The position numbers were made by a program, and so were the translations under genes. Under the pieces are notes generated by a model that was not told the DNA's origin, searched no databases, and was given only the letters and a program-made list of their open reading frames with translations. From Ahaetulla prasina (taxonomy: Eukaryota > Chordata > Lepidosauria > Squamata > Colubridae), in contig NC_080543.1 in the NCBI RefSeq assembly GCF_028640845.1, positions 7,888,959 through 7,952,958 on the forward strand: a stretch of DNA of 64,000 nt, written 5' to 3'. Numbering within the stretch: position 1 is the first letter of the stretch; the number at the start of each line of letters is the position of its first letter. Of the stretch, positions 32,042 to 41,477 are shown in pieces.

Positions 32042-32525
32042 TACTTGTCAGTATTCTGCCTCACAATTCCTCCTGTAAGTGAGGTTTTTGTAGATCGTCA
32101 AGTTTTGGCTCAATGAAACATTGTCATTTCCAACAAGGAAATCTCCCCAGCGGGGAAATGGATTGTGAAAAATGTTAGAATTTTCCAGAAATGACAAAAC
32201 TGACCTGTATGGTCAGAGAAAAACGATAACAACAAACCCAACCCCCCCCTTTTTTTTTTGAAAGACTCAAAACTTTTGTTCCTGAAAGAAAGAAACGAAA
32301 TGATGATTGATGGCTTTGAAGATTAAGATGGAGTTGGAATGAATGAGAGGCTGAAGGGATTTATATACTATCTAAGAGGGAGATATTATTGCACTAAAAT
32401 GTAATTATCTGTTGAAAAGAAGTAATTATATTTAAAAAAAAAAACTTTGGTTCTTTTCTCTTTTTATTTCTTGCATGCATTTCCTTCATTCTTTTTTTTC
32501 TTTTATTTGTTTTTTATTGTATGGA
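32042..32525. other. Unassigned AT-rich sequence
   Basis: Homopolymer-rich, with no family recognised. Confidence 0.4.
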
Positions 32526-32849
32526 ACAGTATTCAGCTGGTTAAGACCAATTCGGGAGAACAGGTACCAGAGGTTTTAGGTGGGCCCGCCCACCCGACCT
32601 GGTGCTATTTAGCCACATTTTTTAAAAAATTTTTTTTATTTTTCTAGATATACATACATAAAAAAAATCGTCAATCAAAATACAGACAGTGTATCAGTTG
32701 GTTGTTTACAAAGCTTTTGTGCAATTTCGCCATATTGATGACATGTAATTTATCTTATTTTGCGTTTTATCAATCTAATATACATCCAAATATTTTAATC
32801 AATCGATCTTTTCTATAACTCTAAATGTTTCTTCCCTTGCCTTATATAG

Positions 32850-33208
32850 TAAAGGTAAAGTAAAGGTTCCCCTCGCACATACGTGCTAGTCGTTGCCGAC
32901 TCTAGGGGGCGGTGCTCATCTCCGTTTCAAAGCCGAAGAGCCAGCGCTGTCCGAAGACGTCTCTGTGGTCATGTGGCCGGCATGACTCAACGGCAAAGGC
33001 GCACGGAACGCTGTTACCTTCCCACCAAAGGTGGTCCCTATTTTTTCTACTTGCATTTTTATGTGCTTTCGAAACTGCTAGGTTGGCAGAAGCTGGGACA
33101 AGTAACAGGAGCTCACCCCGTTAAACGGCAGCACGAGGGATTCGAACCGCTGAGCTGCCGACCTTTCGATCGACAAGCTCAACGTCCTAGCCCCTGAGCC
33201 ACCGCGTC
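32850..33208 (-). mobile_element. Sauria-type SINE, full length, 10 bp TSD
   Basis: TSD CCTTATATAG at 32840-32849 and 33209-33218. The head at the right end has A box GTGGCTCAGGGGCTAGG and B box GGTTCGAATCCC (both read on the minus strand). The tail is (TTTACC)-type at the left. The best-preserved SINE here. Confidence 0.93.
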
Positions 33209-33436
33209 CCTTATATAGATTGTACTAAATTTTACATTAATTATATTTGTATCATTCATTTCCTTTTCTTAATTCAAACCAATGATATTACGTTATATTT
33301 TGTTTGTTTCAACAATTCTTACATTATAATATCTCTGCCAAACTTCAAACTATTTTTTTTTATCTAGCCATTGATAAAATAAATCCCATATCTTATAGTA
33401 TTGTTTATTTTCCTGTTCTCTAATTTCAAATGTCAA

Positions 33437-33896
33437 TTTACACATTGTAAAGAGTAACAAAGAGCAACAAAGATGATTAGGGGACTGGAGGCTAAAACAT
33501 ATGAAGAACGGTTGCAGGAACTGGGTATGTCTAGTTTAATGAAAAGAAGGACTAGGGGAGACATGATAGCAGTCTTCCAATATCTCAGGGGCTGCCACAA
33601 AGAAGAGGGAGTCGGGCTGTTCTCCAAAGCACCTGAGGGTAGAACAAGAAGCAATGGGTGGAAACTGATCAAAGAAAGAAGCAACTTAGAACTAAGGAGA
33701 AATTTCCTGACAGTTAGAACAATTAATCAGTGGAACAACTTGCCTGCAGAAGTTGTGAATGCTCCAACACTGGAAATTTTTAAGAAAATGTTGGATAACC
33801 ATCTGTCTGAGATGGTGTAGGGTTTTCCTGCCTGGGCAGGGGGTTGGACTAGAAGGCCTCCAAGGTCCCTTCCAACTCTGTTGTTATATTATATTA
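33437..33896 (+). mobile_element. CR1 LINE 3' end nested in L1
   Basis: Open frame 33473-33820 encodes the CR1 C-terminus ([40 protein letters not shown]). It ends 'tccaactctgttgttatatt'. Frame intact over 115 codons. Confidence 0.88.
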
Positions 33897-34300
33897 TATT
33901 TTTGCACATTCCATTATTTTCTTAATACTTTCATCTTGCTTTGGTATTTCCTCATTTTTCCAGTTTCTAGCAAACACAATTCTAGCCGCTGTTAATACAT
34001 TTGCAATCAAATATTGTGAAATAGGCGCTATGCTGTCCTACTTAGCCACATTTTTTAGGCCGGGCGCATGCGCGGAAGGTACCCACGCATAGCGAACCAG
34101 TGGTGAAAATATGTGAACCCACTCTAGTATGGAAAAACTTTGAATAAACATTAGAAAAAGAAGTACTGTTCTTTCTAACCCAATGGAATCTTGGAAACTA
34201 AGGTTAAGGCATCAGACCAGAAACTGGGGACCATGAGTTCTAGTCCTGCCTTAGCACAAAGCCTGCTGGGTAACCTTGGGCCAGACTCTATCTCTCAACC

Positions 34301-34823
34301 TGTTGTGTCTGCAACCCTCGAGCCAGGGACCCTGCCAGAAAGTGACTCAGAAAGTGAGGGGGAAGGGCCATCAGGACTTACCTCGGGAGCAGGGCCTTCC
34401 CTGGCTCAGCTCCAGGAGCCAGAGGCAGGCTAGATGGAGGAGATATTGAGGCCTCCGTCCCCTGACTCTTCCCCCACCAATCCACGCTTCCAGACCCGGC
34501 TGATGATAATCAGGCCTGGCTGGACCCTAGGTTTCATAGGCAGGAGAGGCGGGAACAACAGAAGCAAGGGTGGGGCAGGCCTAGAAAGTGCTGAGTCACG
34601 GAGCCACACTCCACAGGATATAAAAGCAGCAAGAGCTGCTATACCACATCGTGGCAAGCAAATCAACTGCTTAACTAGAGCTGAAGTACTGTTTGTTCCT
34701 GGTTGACTCATCGGCATCACGAGAGATAACAGAGACACTTGGCAGACGCTCGCTAGTTTGCTGCCAGAAGCTGATAGTTGCCGGATAATTAAGTCATCTC
34801 TCGGACTGAGGCGAAGGGGGACA
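34301..34823 (+). mobile_element. Solo LTR, family A, copy A4, 523 bp, perfect 5 bp TSD
   Basis: TSD CAACC at 34296-34300 and 34824-34828. Begins TGTTGTGTCTGC and ends GGGGGACA. The U3 frame (GTG at base 5) reads PESDSESEGEGPSG, then has a stop at 34431. Further on, in a shifted frame, DPRFHRQERREQQKQGWGR is still readable. The promoter has TGAGTCA (34592) and TATAAAAG (34619). Confidence 0.9.
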
Positions 34824-34880
34824 CAACCCTAGGAAGGAGGCAATGACCAATCATTTCTGAAATCTTGCCCAGAAAATGTC

Positions 34881-35276
34881 TATGGAGATTCTCCCTCATC
34901 CAGGTCATGGTTGTCCCAAAGGTGTTTTTTTCAAGAGGCAACTGGACTTTCTTGGTTTTTGTTTGAAGGTGTTTCGCTTCTCATCCAAGAAGCTTCTTCA
35001 GCTCTGACTAGATGGTGGAGGAATGGAAGGATTGATACTCCTTGCAGACAGCTGGTCATTTGCATCCCTTTAGCAGGTCGTAAACCTCCAGGTGACTTAA
35101 CAACCAGCTAAAAAAAAAAAAAAAGAATGCCAGCTGTCTCCAAGGAGTATCAATCCTTCCACTCCTCCACCATCCCATCAGAGCTGAAGAAGCTTCTCGG
35201 ATGAGAAGCAAAATGTCTTCAAAAGAAAAAAAACAGAAAGTCCATTTGCTGCTTGAAAAAAAAACACCTTTGCGAC
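34881..35276. mobile_element. Penelope-like inverted pair with 13 bp TSD
   Basis: A minus copy (to about 35108) and a plus copy (from about 35128) face each other. Flanks CTTGCCCAGAAAA (34868-34880) and CTTGCCAAGAAAT (35277-35289) match at 11/13, so the pair inserted as a unit. The minus copy keeps the core (34972-35001, reversed). In the plus copy GAAA has become AAAA (35184-35214). Confidence 0.62.
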
Positions 35277-35345
35277 TTGCCAAGAAATCTGCAGGGTCTG
35301 GTCCACACCATCACTAGAAGTCAAGAAGGACTCAAAGATACAAAC

Positions 35346-35425
35346 ACCCCAACCATGACTGGCTGGGGAATTCTGGGAGTTGAAGTCCACAAGTCTTAAA
35401 GCTGCCAAGATTGAACACATCTGTT
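35346..35425. mobile_element. Fold-back MITE-2, right half
   Basis: 'ggctggggaattctgggagt' to 'tgccaagattgaacacatctg' is one arm of the MITE-2 palindrome. Confidence 0.65.
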
Positions 35426-35548
35426 ATCGAGTAACCATTTTCAGCTAAGTTTTCCCCATTTCTGGGAAGGGAAACTCAGCCAACAACCCACCGCAAATAA
35501 CAACCACATCCCAGATTTGCCAACAGGCTTAACCAAGTTAGATCCAAT

Positions 35549-35666
35549 CAGGGGCAGTATACAGCCGGTTTGACTGAACCGGTAGCGGAAATCGCAGGTG
35601 GGCTCGCCCACCCAACCCAGTTCACATTTGCAAACCGATAGGGAAAGTAAGTGAATACCTTTCCTG
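35549..35666. mobile_element. MITE-1-like fragment next to LTR B
   Basis: CAGGGGCAGTATACAGCCGG left end, CCGGT boxes, and a right end GTGAATACCTTTCCTG. No convincing TSD. Confidence 0.5.
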
Positions 35667-35670
35667 TGTT

Positions 35671-35901
35671 GTGGTCCGTCAGCAGCCTACAGAGCTGGCA
35701 ACGGAGTCAGACAGCGATGAGACTGAGGTGAGGCCAGGGCCATCGGGAAGTGAGGTGCAGACTCCAGAGCCTCCAGAGACTGATAGTAGTGAAGCAGAGG
35801 AACAGGAGGAGCCTGTTCCTAATGCACGCATGAGAAGAGCTGCCAGAAGGCAAGAGCAGCTCAAGCAGAAAGGACAACTCAGGAGTAGGGCCATGAGATG
35901 A
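35671..35901 (+). CDS. U3 open frame of LTR B (acidic-basic tail)
   Basis: 76 codons from GTG at LTR base 5, the same frame as family A. Acidic ATESDSDETEVRPGPSG and EPPETDSSEAEEQEEP, then basic NARMRRAARRQEQLKQKGQ and a stop. The architecture matches family A despite different residues. A relic in a solo LTR. Confidence 0.45.
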   Translation: MVRQQPTELATESDSDETEVRPGPSGSEVQTPEPPETDSSEAEEQEEPVPNARMRRAARRQEQLKQKGQLRSRAMR

Positions 35902-36143
35902 TTGGCCCCACCCATAAGGCTTAAAACAGACCAGCACTGGTGTTTTAGCTTTGCTGGAAAACAATGTTGTAGCTGCATCCTCTGCTTTGTGTACGTCTTT
36001 GTTTTTGTGGCTTCTGGACATTTGCCAGGAAGGGCCTTTGGCAGTTTGCCTAATTGGACTAAGGTTTGTGAGATAACTGAGGAATTTGTTTTGGGAGGCA
36101 TTTGTTTTACTTTGAGTTGAATGACTTCATTCCCAGCTGTTCG

Positions 36144-36149
36144 AATAAA
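36144..36149 (+). terminator. Polyadenylation signal AATAAA in LTR B
   Basis: AATAAA about 50 bp before the LTR end, where the R region of a retroelement would sit. Confidence 0.5.
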
Positions 36150-36198
36150 GTTTATCTTTCCATGGACTAAGTTTATTACTTGGGCCTGGGTCACAACA

Positions 36199-36690
36199 TT
36201 TTGGTTCTGATGGCTGCTTTTCCCTTCCTGCCCCATTTAGCTCCTTTCAACGTTCAATTGTTTCATTCGCAGCCGCGCCTGTTCCGTTCTTGGTGCAGGT
36301 GGGATGTGCCCTTTGTGCATCTACGCTATTTCCATTTATTTTATTTATTTTTTTTGCCGTCTGAAATGCAATTATCCAACTGCGATTAGTGGATCCGATT
36401 CCAAATTATATTCAAATGGAAAAGCCATTTGGCAATTTAGAAATGCATTTCATTTTCAGATAAAATACAAGAGGGTGTCATCTGGATTTTTGCCGAAAAG
36501 GCAGGCCCTCCCAATTTTTATTTTTTAAATTCCTTCATAGTGTGTGGCTTTGCTTTCACTATCAGCCACCTGGATAACTCCATAATTTCATCCCACGTTC
36601 ATTAGCATCTCTGTTTCTTGAAGCATAAACCACTAAGTTGGTGTAGTTAAAGGGATACCCTTCCAAAACTGATAAAAGCTTTCCAAGACT
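36199..36690. other. Unassigned sequence
   Basis: AT-rich, no recognised repeat or coding feature. Confidence 0.4.
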
Positions 36691-36820
36691 CAGTGAAATA
36701 GAATGGAATAGAATTGTTTATTGGCCAAGTGTGACACAAGGATTGTGTCTTGGTGCATATGCAACACGCACACACACACATATGAAACACGCACACACAT
36801 ACACACACACACAGATACAC
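36691..36820 (-). repeat. L3 3' tail remnant and (CA)n
   Basis: 'ttattggccaagtgtgac' and 'cttggtgcatatgc' are the L3 terminus in reverse. (CACA)n-rich DNA follows. Confidence 0.7.
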
Positions 36821-37009
36821 TTCAACACTCTTAATTTGCAAATCATATTTGCAACCACAGATTTAGAAAGCCACTAATCCTATCTGAATGTTTCGGGCGG
36901 CCCCGACCCTTTTTTTGTCCCCAAGGCGTGGAATTTTGTTTCATCCGTGCAATTGAAACGAACAATGTTTATTATTCATCTGTATCAGGGGTTTTTGTTT
37001 GTTTGTTTT

Positions 37010-37105
37010 GTTTTTGAAGAGGTGTGGACTTCCACTCCCAGAATTCTCCAGCCAGCATGTTTGGAGAATTGAAACCCGCAGGCTTTAAGTTGGAATGTTT
37101 AAAGA
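37010..37105. mobile_element. Degenerate fold-back MITE-2
   Basis: 'cactcccagaattctccagc' and 'ggagaattgaaacccgcagg' are the two arms in diverged form. Confidence 0.5.
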
Positions 37106-37139
37106 GTATCCAGCCTGGAATGTAACTTGTGATATTTGT

Positions 37140-37432
37140 CTCTTCTCTTCTCTTCTCTTCTCTTCTCTTCTCTTCTCTTCTCTTCTCTTCTCTTCTCTTC
37201 TCTTTTTTTTTAAAATTTGAATTTATATCCCGCCCTTCTCTGAAGACACAGGGCGGCTTACATTGTGTAAGGCAATAGGCAATTGCCTTACACAATTTTC
37301 TCTTCTCTTCTCTTCTCTTCTCTTCTCTTCTCTTCTCTTCTCTTCTCTTCTCTTCTCTTCTCTTCTCTTCTCTTCTCTTCTCTTCTCTTCCCTTCCCTTC
37401 CCTTCCCTTCCCTTCCCTTCCCTTCCGTTCCA
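37140..37432 (+). repeat. (CTTCT)n / (CCTTC)n array interrupted by a SINE S2 tail
   Basis: (TCTTC)n at 37140-37204 and 37298-37385, then (CCCTT)n. The interruption (37205-37297) is the S2 SINE 3' end in reverse with the CCCGCCCTTCTCTGAAGAC hairpin, followed by a 15 bp inverted repeat. Confidence 0.9.
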
Positions 37433-37506
37433 TTTTATTCTGTTGTGGTCTACCACTGCAATAAATGCAATCGATCAGCTAAGAATCCTCTAGAAAACAG
37501 AACAGA

Positions 37507-37565
37507 ATAGAGCTGGAAGGGACCTTGGAGGTCTTCTAGTCCAGCCCCCCCTCCCACAATGTATC
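37507..37565 (-). mobile_element. CR1 LINE 3' terminus
   Basis: 'gctggaagggaccttggagg' and 'tcttctagtccagcccccc' match the CR1 end. Only about 60 bp is kept. Confidence 0.65.
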
Positions 37566-37680
37566 CCTTCAGTAACCCCTTCAAAGGATGCAGGCTGGAA
37601 GCAAACATAACTTGTCGGAGGCAAGCGTCACAACATTGACAAAGCCTGGATCCCCCATCAGAGTTGGCAAGCTGTTAACT

Positions 37681-38030
37681 CAGTGGTTCTCAACCTTTAT
37701 AGTGCTGCGACCCCTTTTATACAATTCCCCACGATGTGGCGACTCCAACCGTAAAATTATTTTTGTTTTGAATTTATCGTGCCTGAAGCCATATTGGCTA
37801 GCGATCTGAACTGCTTGCGATTGCCTTGAGGACGGAGGCATTAAAGCAGAGACTCCTCCCCTATTAAGTTTATCGCGCCTGAAGCCAGATTAGGCTAGCG
37901 ATTGGGAGTGATTGCAGCTGGCTTGAGAGGGAGACATCAGAGCAAAGATTTCTCTCTTTTAATTCATCGCGCCTGAAGCCGAATTTGCAGAGCAACAGTT
38001 GAGGAATCCACAATTCACACAGGCTTGCTT
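37681..38030 (+). mobile_element. SPIN-like hAT fragment with ~95 bp repeats
   Basis: The left end CAGTGGTTCTCAACCTTTAT with TGCGACCCC matches the SPIN (Space Invaders) type terminus. After about 100 bp, GCCTGAAGCC recurs at 37781, 37877 and 37971, giving about three ~95 bp units ('tatcgcgcctgaagcc', 'ggctagcgat'). No right terminus or transposase. Confidence 0.65.
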
Positions 38031-38203
38031 TAATGAGTTTGAATGTTAAGTGTTAGGGGTCAGAGAACAGAATCTTGAGAATTAAAATTGGCGATCCCTG
38101 ATCCTCTCCGATTGCTGCGTTCGTAAGGAGTGGGGGGGTGTTCTGTAAAGATATTGGAAAGCTTAAGAGTCTGTTTACTAGGTTTGTCCTCAATGGAACA
38201 TCG

Positions 38204-38815
38204 CAGTGGTGGGATTCAGCCGGTTCAAGCAAACCGGTAGTTAAATTGCTGGCTGGCCCTGCCCCTTCCCACCCCTCCCCTTCCAGGAGCCCACACCTGC
38301 CCCATTTTGGCTCCCAAATAAGTTCAGGGAAGCCTACTAGGCCCAAAATGGGGCATGGGGGGGGATGCAGCACCTCCCCTCCCGCGGCCCGTTTTCACTC
38401 CCAGGAGGCTGCAAGGAGGCCTACTAGGCCCAAAACGGGGCATGGGAGGCAGTGCACCTCCCCCGCAACCCGTTTTTGCTCCCAGGGGATACGGGAGGCC
38501 GAGTGCTGCCTGTCACACACCCCTGGCCACGCCCACCATGGCCACGCCCACCCAGCCAGTCATTAGGGCAGAGAACCAAGTGTTTTTTTTTTGTTTTTTT
38601 TTTTATTCAAAAAGTTTTACAAAATTTTTCCCCTTTCCCCCTCCCCCCTCCCTTCGCAACCCCCCTCCCCGCCCCCCACTTCCCGGAACGAGCACAAGGT
38701 ATAGTTAAAAGTAAAACAAACATATGCTAAAAAGTTTTCGTCCCAACTTAATTATACCCCTACAATCATCAATTCCAAGAGAACCAAGTGTTAAATTATT
38801 TGAATCCCACCACTG
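38204..38815. mobile_element. hAT-like MITE-1, long form, with nested L1 end
   Basis: Termini CAGTGGTGGGATTCAGCCGG and GAATCCCACCACTG. The TSD is unclear (GAACATCG / GACATCTC). The interior has two copies of a ~90 bp GC-rich unit ('actaggcccaaaayggggca'). Confidence 0.75.
38583..38777 (-). mobile_element. L1 LINE 3' end nested in MITE-1, 13 bp TSD
   Basis: AGAGAACCAAGTG at 38570-38582 and 38778-38790. The poly(T) start, 'caaaaagttttacaaaattt' and C-rich tract are the inverse of the L1 3' UTR at 10.6 kb. Severely 5'-truncated. Confidence 0.87.
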
Positions 38816-38940
38816 GACATCTCCCCGCCCGCAAAATATTTGTTATTTTAGAGAGTTTGTTTTGTTCTTTCTTTCCCAGCTTCAGCCGCAGTCTCTTACA
38901 GAAACATGACTTGCTTGCTTGACCGAGCTTAGGCGAAAGC

Positions 38941-39060
38941 CTACGGATTGTCCTCGACTTACAAGCATTCATGCAGTGACTGTATGAAGTGAATGGCCTT
39001 CAAGGCAGCTGTGTTATAAAGCGCCCCAAATGCAGTCATTGATGGTGGGGGTGGGGGTGT
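38941..39060. mobile_element. MITE-D fragment
   Basis: 'attgtcctcgacttacaagc' is one MITE-D end. The rest is diverged. Confidence 0.5.
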
Positions 39061-39220
39061 GACTGTCGGAATTTTGGATCAGGCTTGGATCAGGCTTTTT
39101 CAAATGGTCATTGAGCAACTGGTCATAAGTCAAGTCAAGTCTATACTGTACATCTTCTTTCAAAAAATCATAGTAAATATTCATAACACCTTTGCTTGTT
39201 TTTTTTCTGTTAATAAAAAA

Positions 39221-39298
39221 AAAGCCAGAGTTGGAAGGAACCATGGAGATCTCATAGTCTGACCCTCTGCTCAAGCAGGAAACCCTATACCTATCCCT
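39221..39298 (-). mobile_element. CR1 LINE 3' end, split by L2
   Basis: 'agagttggaaggaaccatgg' to 'aggaaaccctatacc'. The sequence resumes at 40204 ('ccacttcagacaaatggt') after the L2 copy. Confidence 0.8.
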
Positions 39299-40200
39299 CC
39301 AAGACAGAGTGGCTGTGGATGCCGGCATCCCGGTACAGTCAGCTAAATCCGCGGCTGACCATCGGTGGCGAGTCATTGGCCCCGATGGAGAGGGTGCGCA
39401 ACTTAGGCGTCCTCCTGGATGAACGGCTGTCTCTAGAAGATCATTTGACGGCCGTCTCCAGGAGAGCGTTCTACCAGGTTCGCCTGGTGCGCCAGTTGCG
39501 CCCCTTTCTGGACCGGGATGCCCTATGCACGGTCACTCACGCACTCGTGACGTCTCGCCTGGATTACTGCAATGCTCTCTACATGGGGCTCCCCTTGAAG
39601 GGCATCCGGAGGCTACAGTTAGTCCAGAATGTGGCTGCGCAGAATGTGGCCCCTCGTGGCTCCCGCATAACACCCATCCTGCGCAGACTGCACTGGCTAC
39701 CTGTGGCCTTCCGGGTGCGCTTCAAGGTTTTGGTGACCACCTTTAAAGCGCTCCATGGCATAGGGCCGGGTTATTTACGGGACCGCCTACTGCTACCGAA
39801 TACCTCTCACCGACCCGTGCGCTCTCATAGAGAAGGACTCCTCAGGGTGCCGTCAGCGAGGCAATGTTGTCTGGCGACGCCCAGGGGAAGGGCCTTCTCT
39901 GTGGGGGCTCCCACCCTCTGGAACGAACTACCCCCCGGACTTCGTCAGCTTCTGGACCTTCGGACCTTCCGCCGCGAGCTTAAAACATACTTATTTAATT
40001 GCGCAGGACTGAGTTAGATTTTAAATTTATGGGTTTTAAATTGGGTTTTATTCCTATATTTTTAATTATTGGGCTTTTAGAATAAGTTTTTTAAATTGTT
40101 TTTATATTGTATTTATGTGTTTTTTAAGTGCCTGTAAACCGCCCTGAGTCCTTCGGGAGATAGGGCGGTATATAAATATGATCAAATAAATAAATAAATA
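39299..40200 (+). mobile_element. L2-type LINE 3' third
   Basis: ORF2 C-terminus, AT-rich UTR, UUCG hairpin at 40138-40169 and (AAAT)n tail, inserted inside a CR1 end. 5'-truncated. Confidence 0.92.
39319..40017 (+). pseudogene. L2 ORF2 C-terminal region, uninterrupted 232 codons
   Basis: Encodes the post-RT part of L2 ORF2: VRNLGVLLDERLSLEDHL, ALVTSRLDYCNALYMGLPL, LRRLHWLPVAFRVRFKVLV, RDRLLLPNTSHRPVRSHR, FSVGAPTLWNELPPGLRQ. No frameshift to the natural stop, suggesting a fairly young copy. The RT catalytic core is absent, so it cannot function alone. Confidence 0.88.
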
Positions 40201-41035
40201 AAATACCACTTCAGACAAATGGTTGCCCAATCTCTTCTTAAAAACTGCCAGGCAGGAGGAACAAGGGAAGAAGGATGTAGGAGGAGGAGGGAGGAGAAAG
40301 AGAAGAAGGAGAAGAAAGTTGGAAGGGACCTTGGAGGTTTTCTAATCTAACACCCCGATCAAGCAGGAAACCATATACCAGTTCATGCAAATGGTTGTCC
40401 AATCTCTTCTTAAAAACGTCCAGGCAGGAGGGATGAGGGATGTGGGAGCAGGAGCAGGAGCAGGAGCAGGAGCACGAGCAGGAGAAGGAGAAGGAGAAGG
40501 AGAAGGAGAAGGAGAAGGAGAAGGAGAAAGAGAAAGAGAAAGAGAAAGAAAGAGAAGGAGAAAGAGAAGAAAGAAAGTTGGAAGGGACCTTCGAGGTCTT
40601 CTAGTCTAAACCCTATACCACTTCAGACAAATGGTTGTCCACTCCCTTCTTAAAAACTGCCAGGCAGGAGGGACAAGGGAAGAGGGATGAAGGAGGAGAA
40701 GGAGAAGGACATTGGAAAGGACGTTCAAGGTCTTCTAATCCAACCCCCTGCATTTGCAGGAAACCCTATATCATTTCAGACAAATGGTTGTCCAATCTCC
40801 TCTTAAAAACCTCCAGTGTTGGAGCATTCATAACTTCTGGAGGCAACTTCTTCCACTGATCGATTGTTCTAACTGTCAGGAAATTTCTTCTTAGTTCTAA
40901 GTTGCTTCTCTCCTTGATTAGTTTCCCATTGCTTCTTGTCCTGCCCTTAGGTGCTTTGGAGAATAGGTTGCCCCCCCCCCCTCTTCTTTGTGGCAGCCCC
41001 TGAGATATTGGAAGACTGCTATTAGATGTTTGTTA
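40201..41035 (-). repeat. Tandem of four CR1 3' ends separated by GGAGAA-type microsatellites
   Basis: 'gttggaagggacctt...' CR1 termini recur at about 40206, 40317, 40577 and 40706, each preceded by (GGA)/(GGAGAA)n. The last extends about 330 bp into CR1 coding sequence. It parallels the L3-tail tandem at 9.1-9.6 kb. Confidence 0.82.
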
Positions 41036-41089
41036 CCTTGAAATACATTCAGACGTAAGGCTTCATCATCATGACAGTTAAAATAACCC

Positions 41090-41137
41090 CCCCTTTTGCA
41101 ATATGGCCGCCATATTAAGAGCTTTGAAATATGGCGG
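41090..41137. promoter_or_regulatory. Palindromic pair of YY1-like motifs
   Basis: 'atatggccgccatatt' and 'aaatatggcggccatg' lie ten bases apart as an inverted repeat. GCCGCCAT is the YY1 core. Regulatory activity is not shown. Confidence 0.35.
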
Positions 41138-41477
41138 CCATGTTACAGGATGTGATTTTTCAATAGATGGACCTCGTCTTACAATTTGTTTAGTGACCAT
41201 TCAAAGTGCCAACAGCATTGAAAAACGTGACTTATGACCATTTTTCACACTTACAACCATTGCAGCATCTCCATAATCACGTGATCGAAATTCAGACACT
41301 TGGCAACTGACTCATATTTTCGATGGTTTTGCAGTGGCCGTGGTTCCTGTGATCACTTTTGCAACCTTCTGACAAGCAATGTCCGTGGGGAAGCCAAATT
41401 CAGTTAACCACCATGTTACTAATTTAACAATGGCAGTGATTCACTTAACAACTGTGCCAAGAAATGTCCTGAAAGGG

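Larger units (their letters stand above)
32625..34041 (-). mobile_element. L1 LINE 3' end, minus strand, 16 bp TSD
   Basis: TTAGCCACATTTTTTA flanks it (32609-32624 and 34042-34057). Minus-strand codons read NVLTAARIVFARNWKNEEIP, IKKIMECAKMCKLTFEIREQ and YYKIWDLFYQWLDKK, the L1 ORF2 C-terminus. A poly(T) at the left is its poly(A) tail. A Sauria SINE and a CR1 end are nested inside. Confidence 0.85.
32526..34126. mobile_element. MITE-1-like element split by an L1
   Basis: The left part starts ACAGTATTCAGCTGG and the right part ends GTGAACCCACTCTAG, with the 'gggcccgcccaccc' interior seen at 35.6 and 51.6 kb. The L1 insertion and its TSD lie inside. Confidence 0.55.
34200..35345 (+). mobile_element. 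tRNA SINE (S3) split by an LTR and by a Penelope-like pair
   Basis: Three pieces line up in order: 34200-34300 ('ggttaaggcatcagacc', 'agttctagtcctgcc', 'ctgggtaaccttgggcc'), 34829-34880 ('aaggaggcaatgacc') and 35277-35345 ('ttgccaagaaatctgcaggg'). The gaps are the LTR A4 and the inverted pair. Confidence 0.7.
35667..36198 (+). mobile_element. Solo LTR, family B, 532 bp
   Basis: Begins TGTTGTGGTCCG and ends GGTCACAACA. No matching TSD found. The promoter part differs from family A, and a polyadenylation signal lies at 36144. A second fragment is at about 60315-60599. Confidence 0.75.

Noticed and set aside
33120..33208. tRNA gene on the minus strand
   Set aside because: A and B boxes are clear, but the sequence continues into a SINE body with ACCTTT tail and a 10 bp TSD, and no complete cloverleaf with an anticodon arm is evident.
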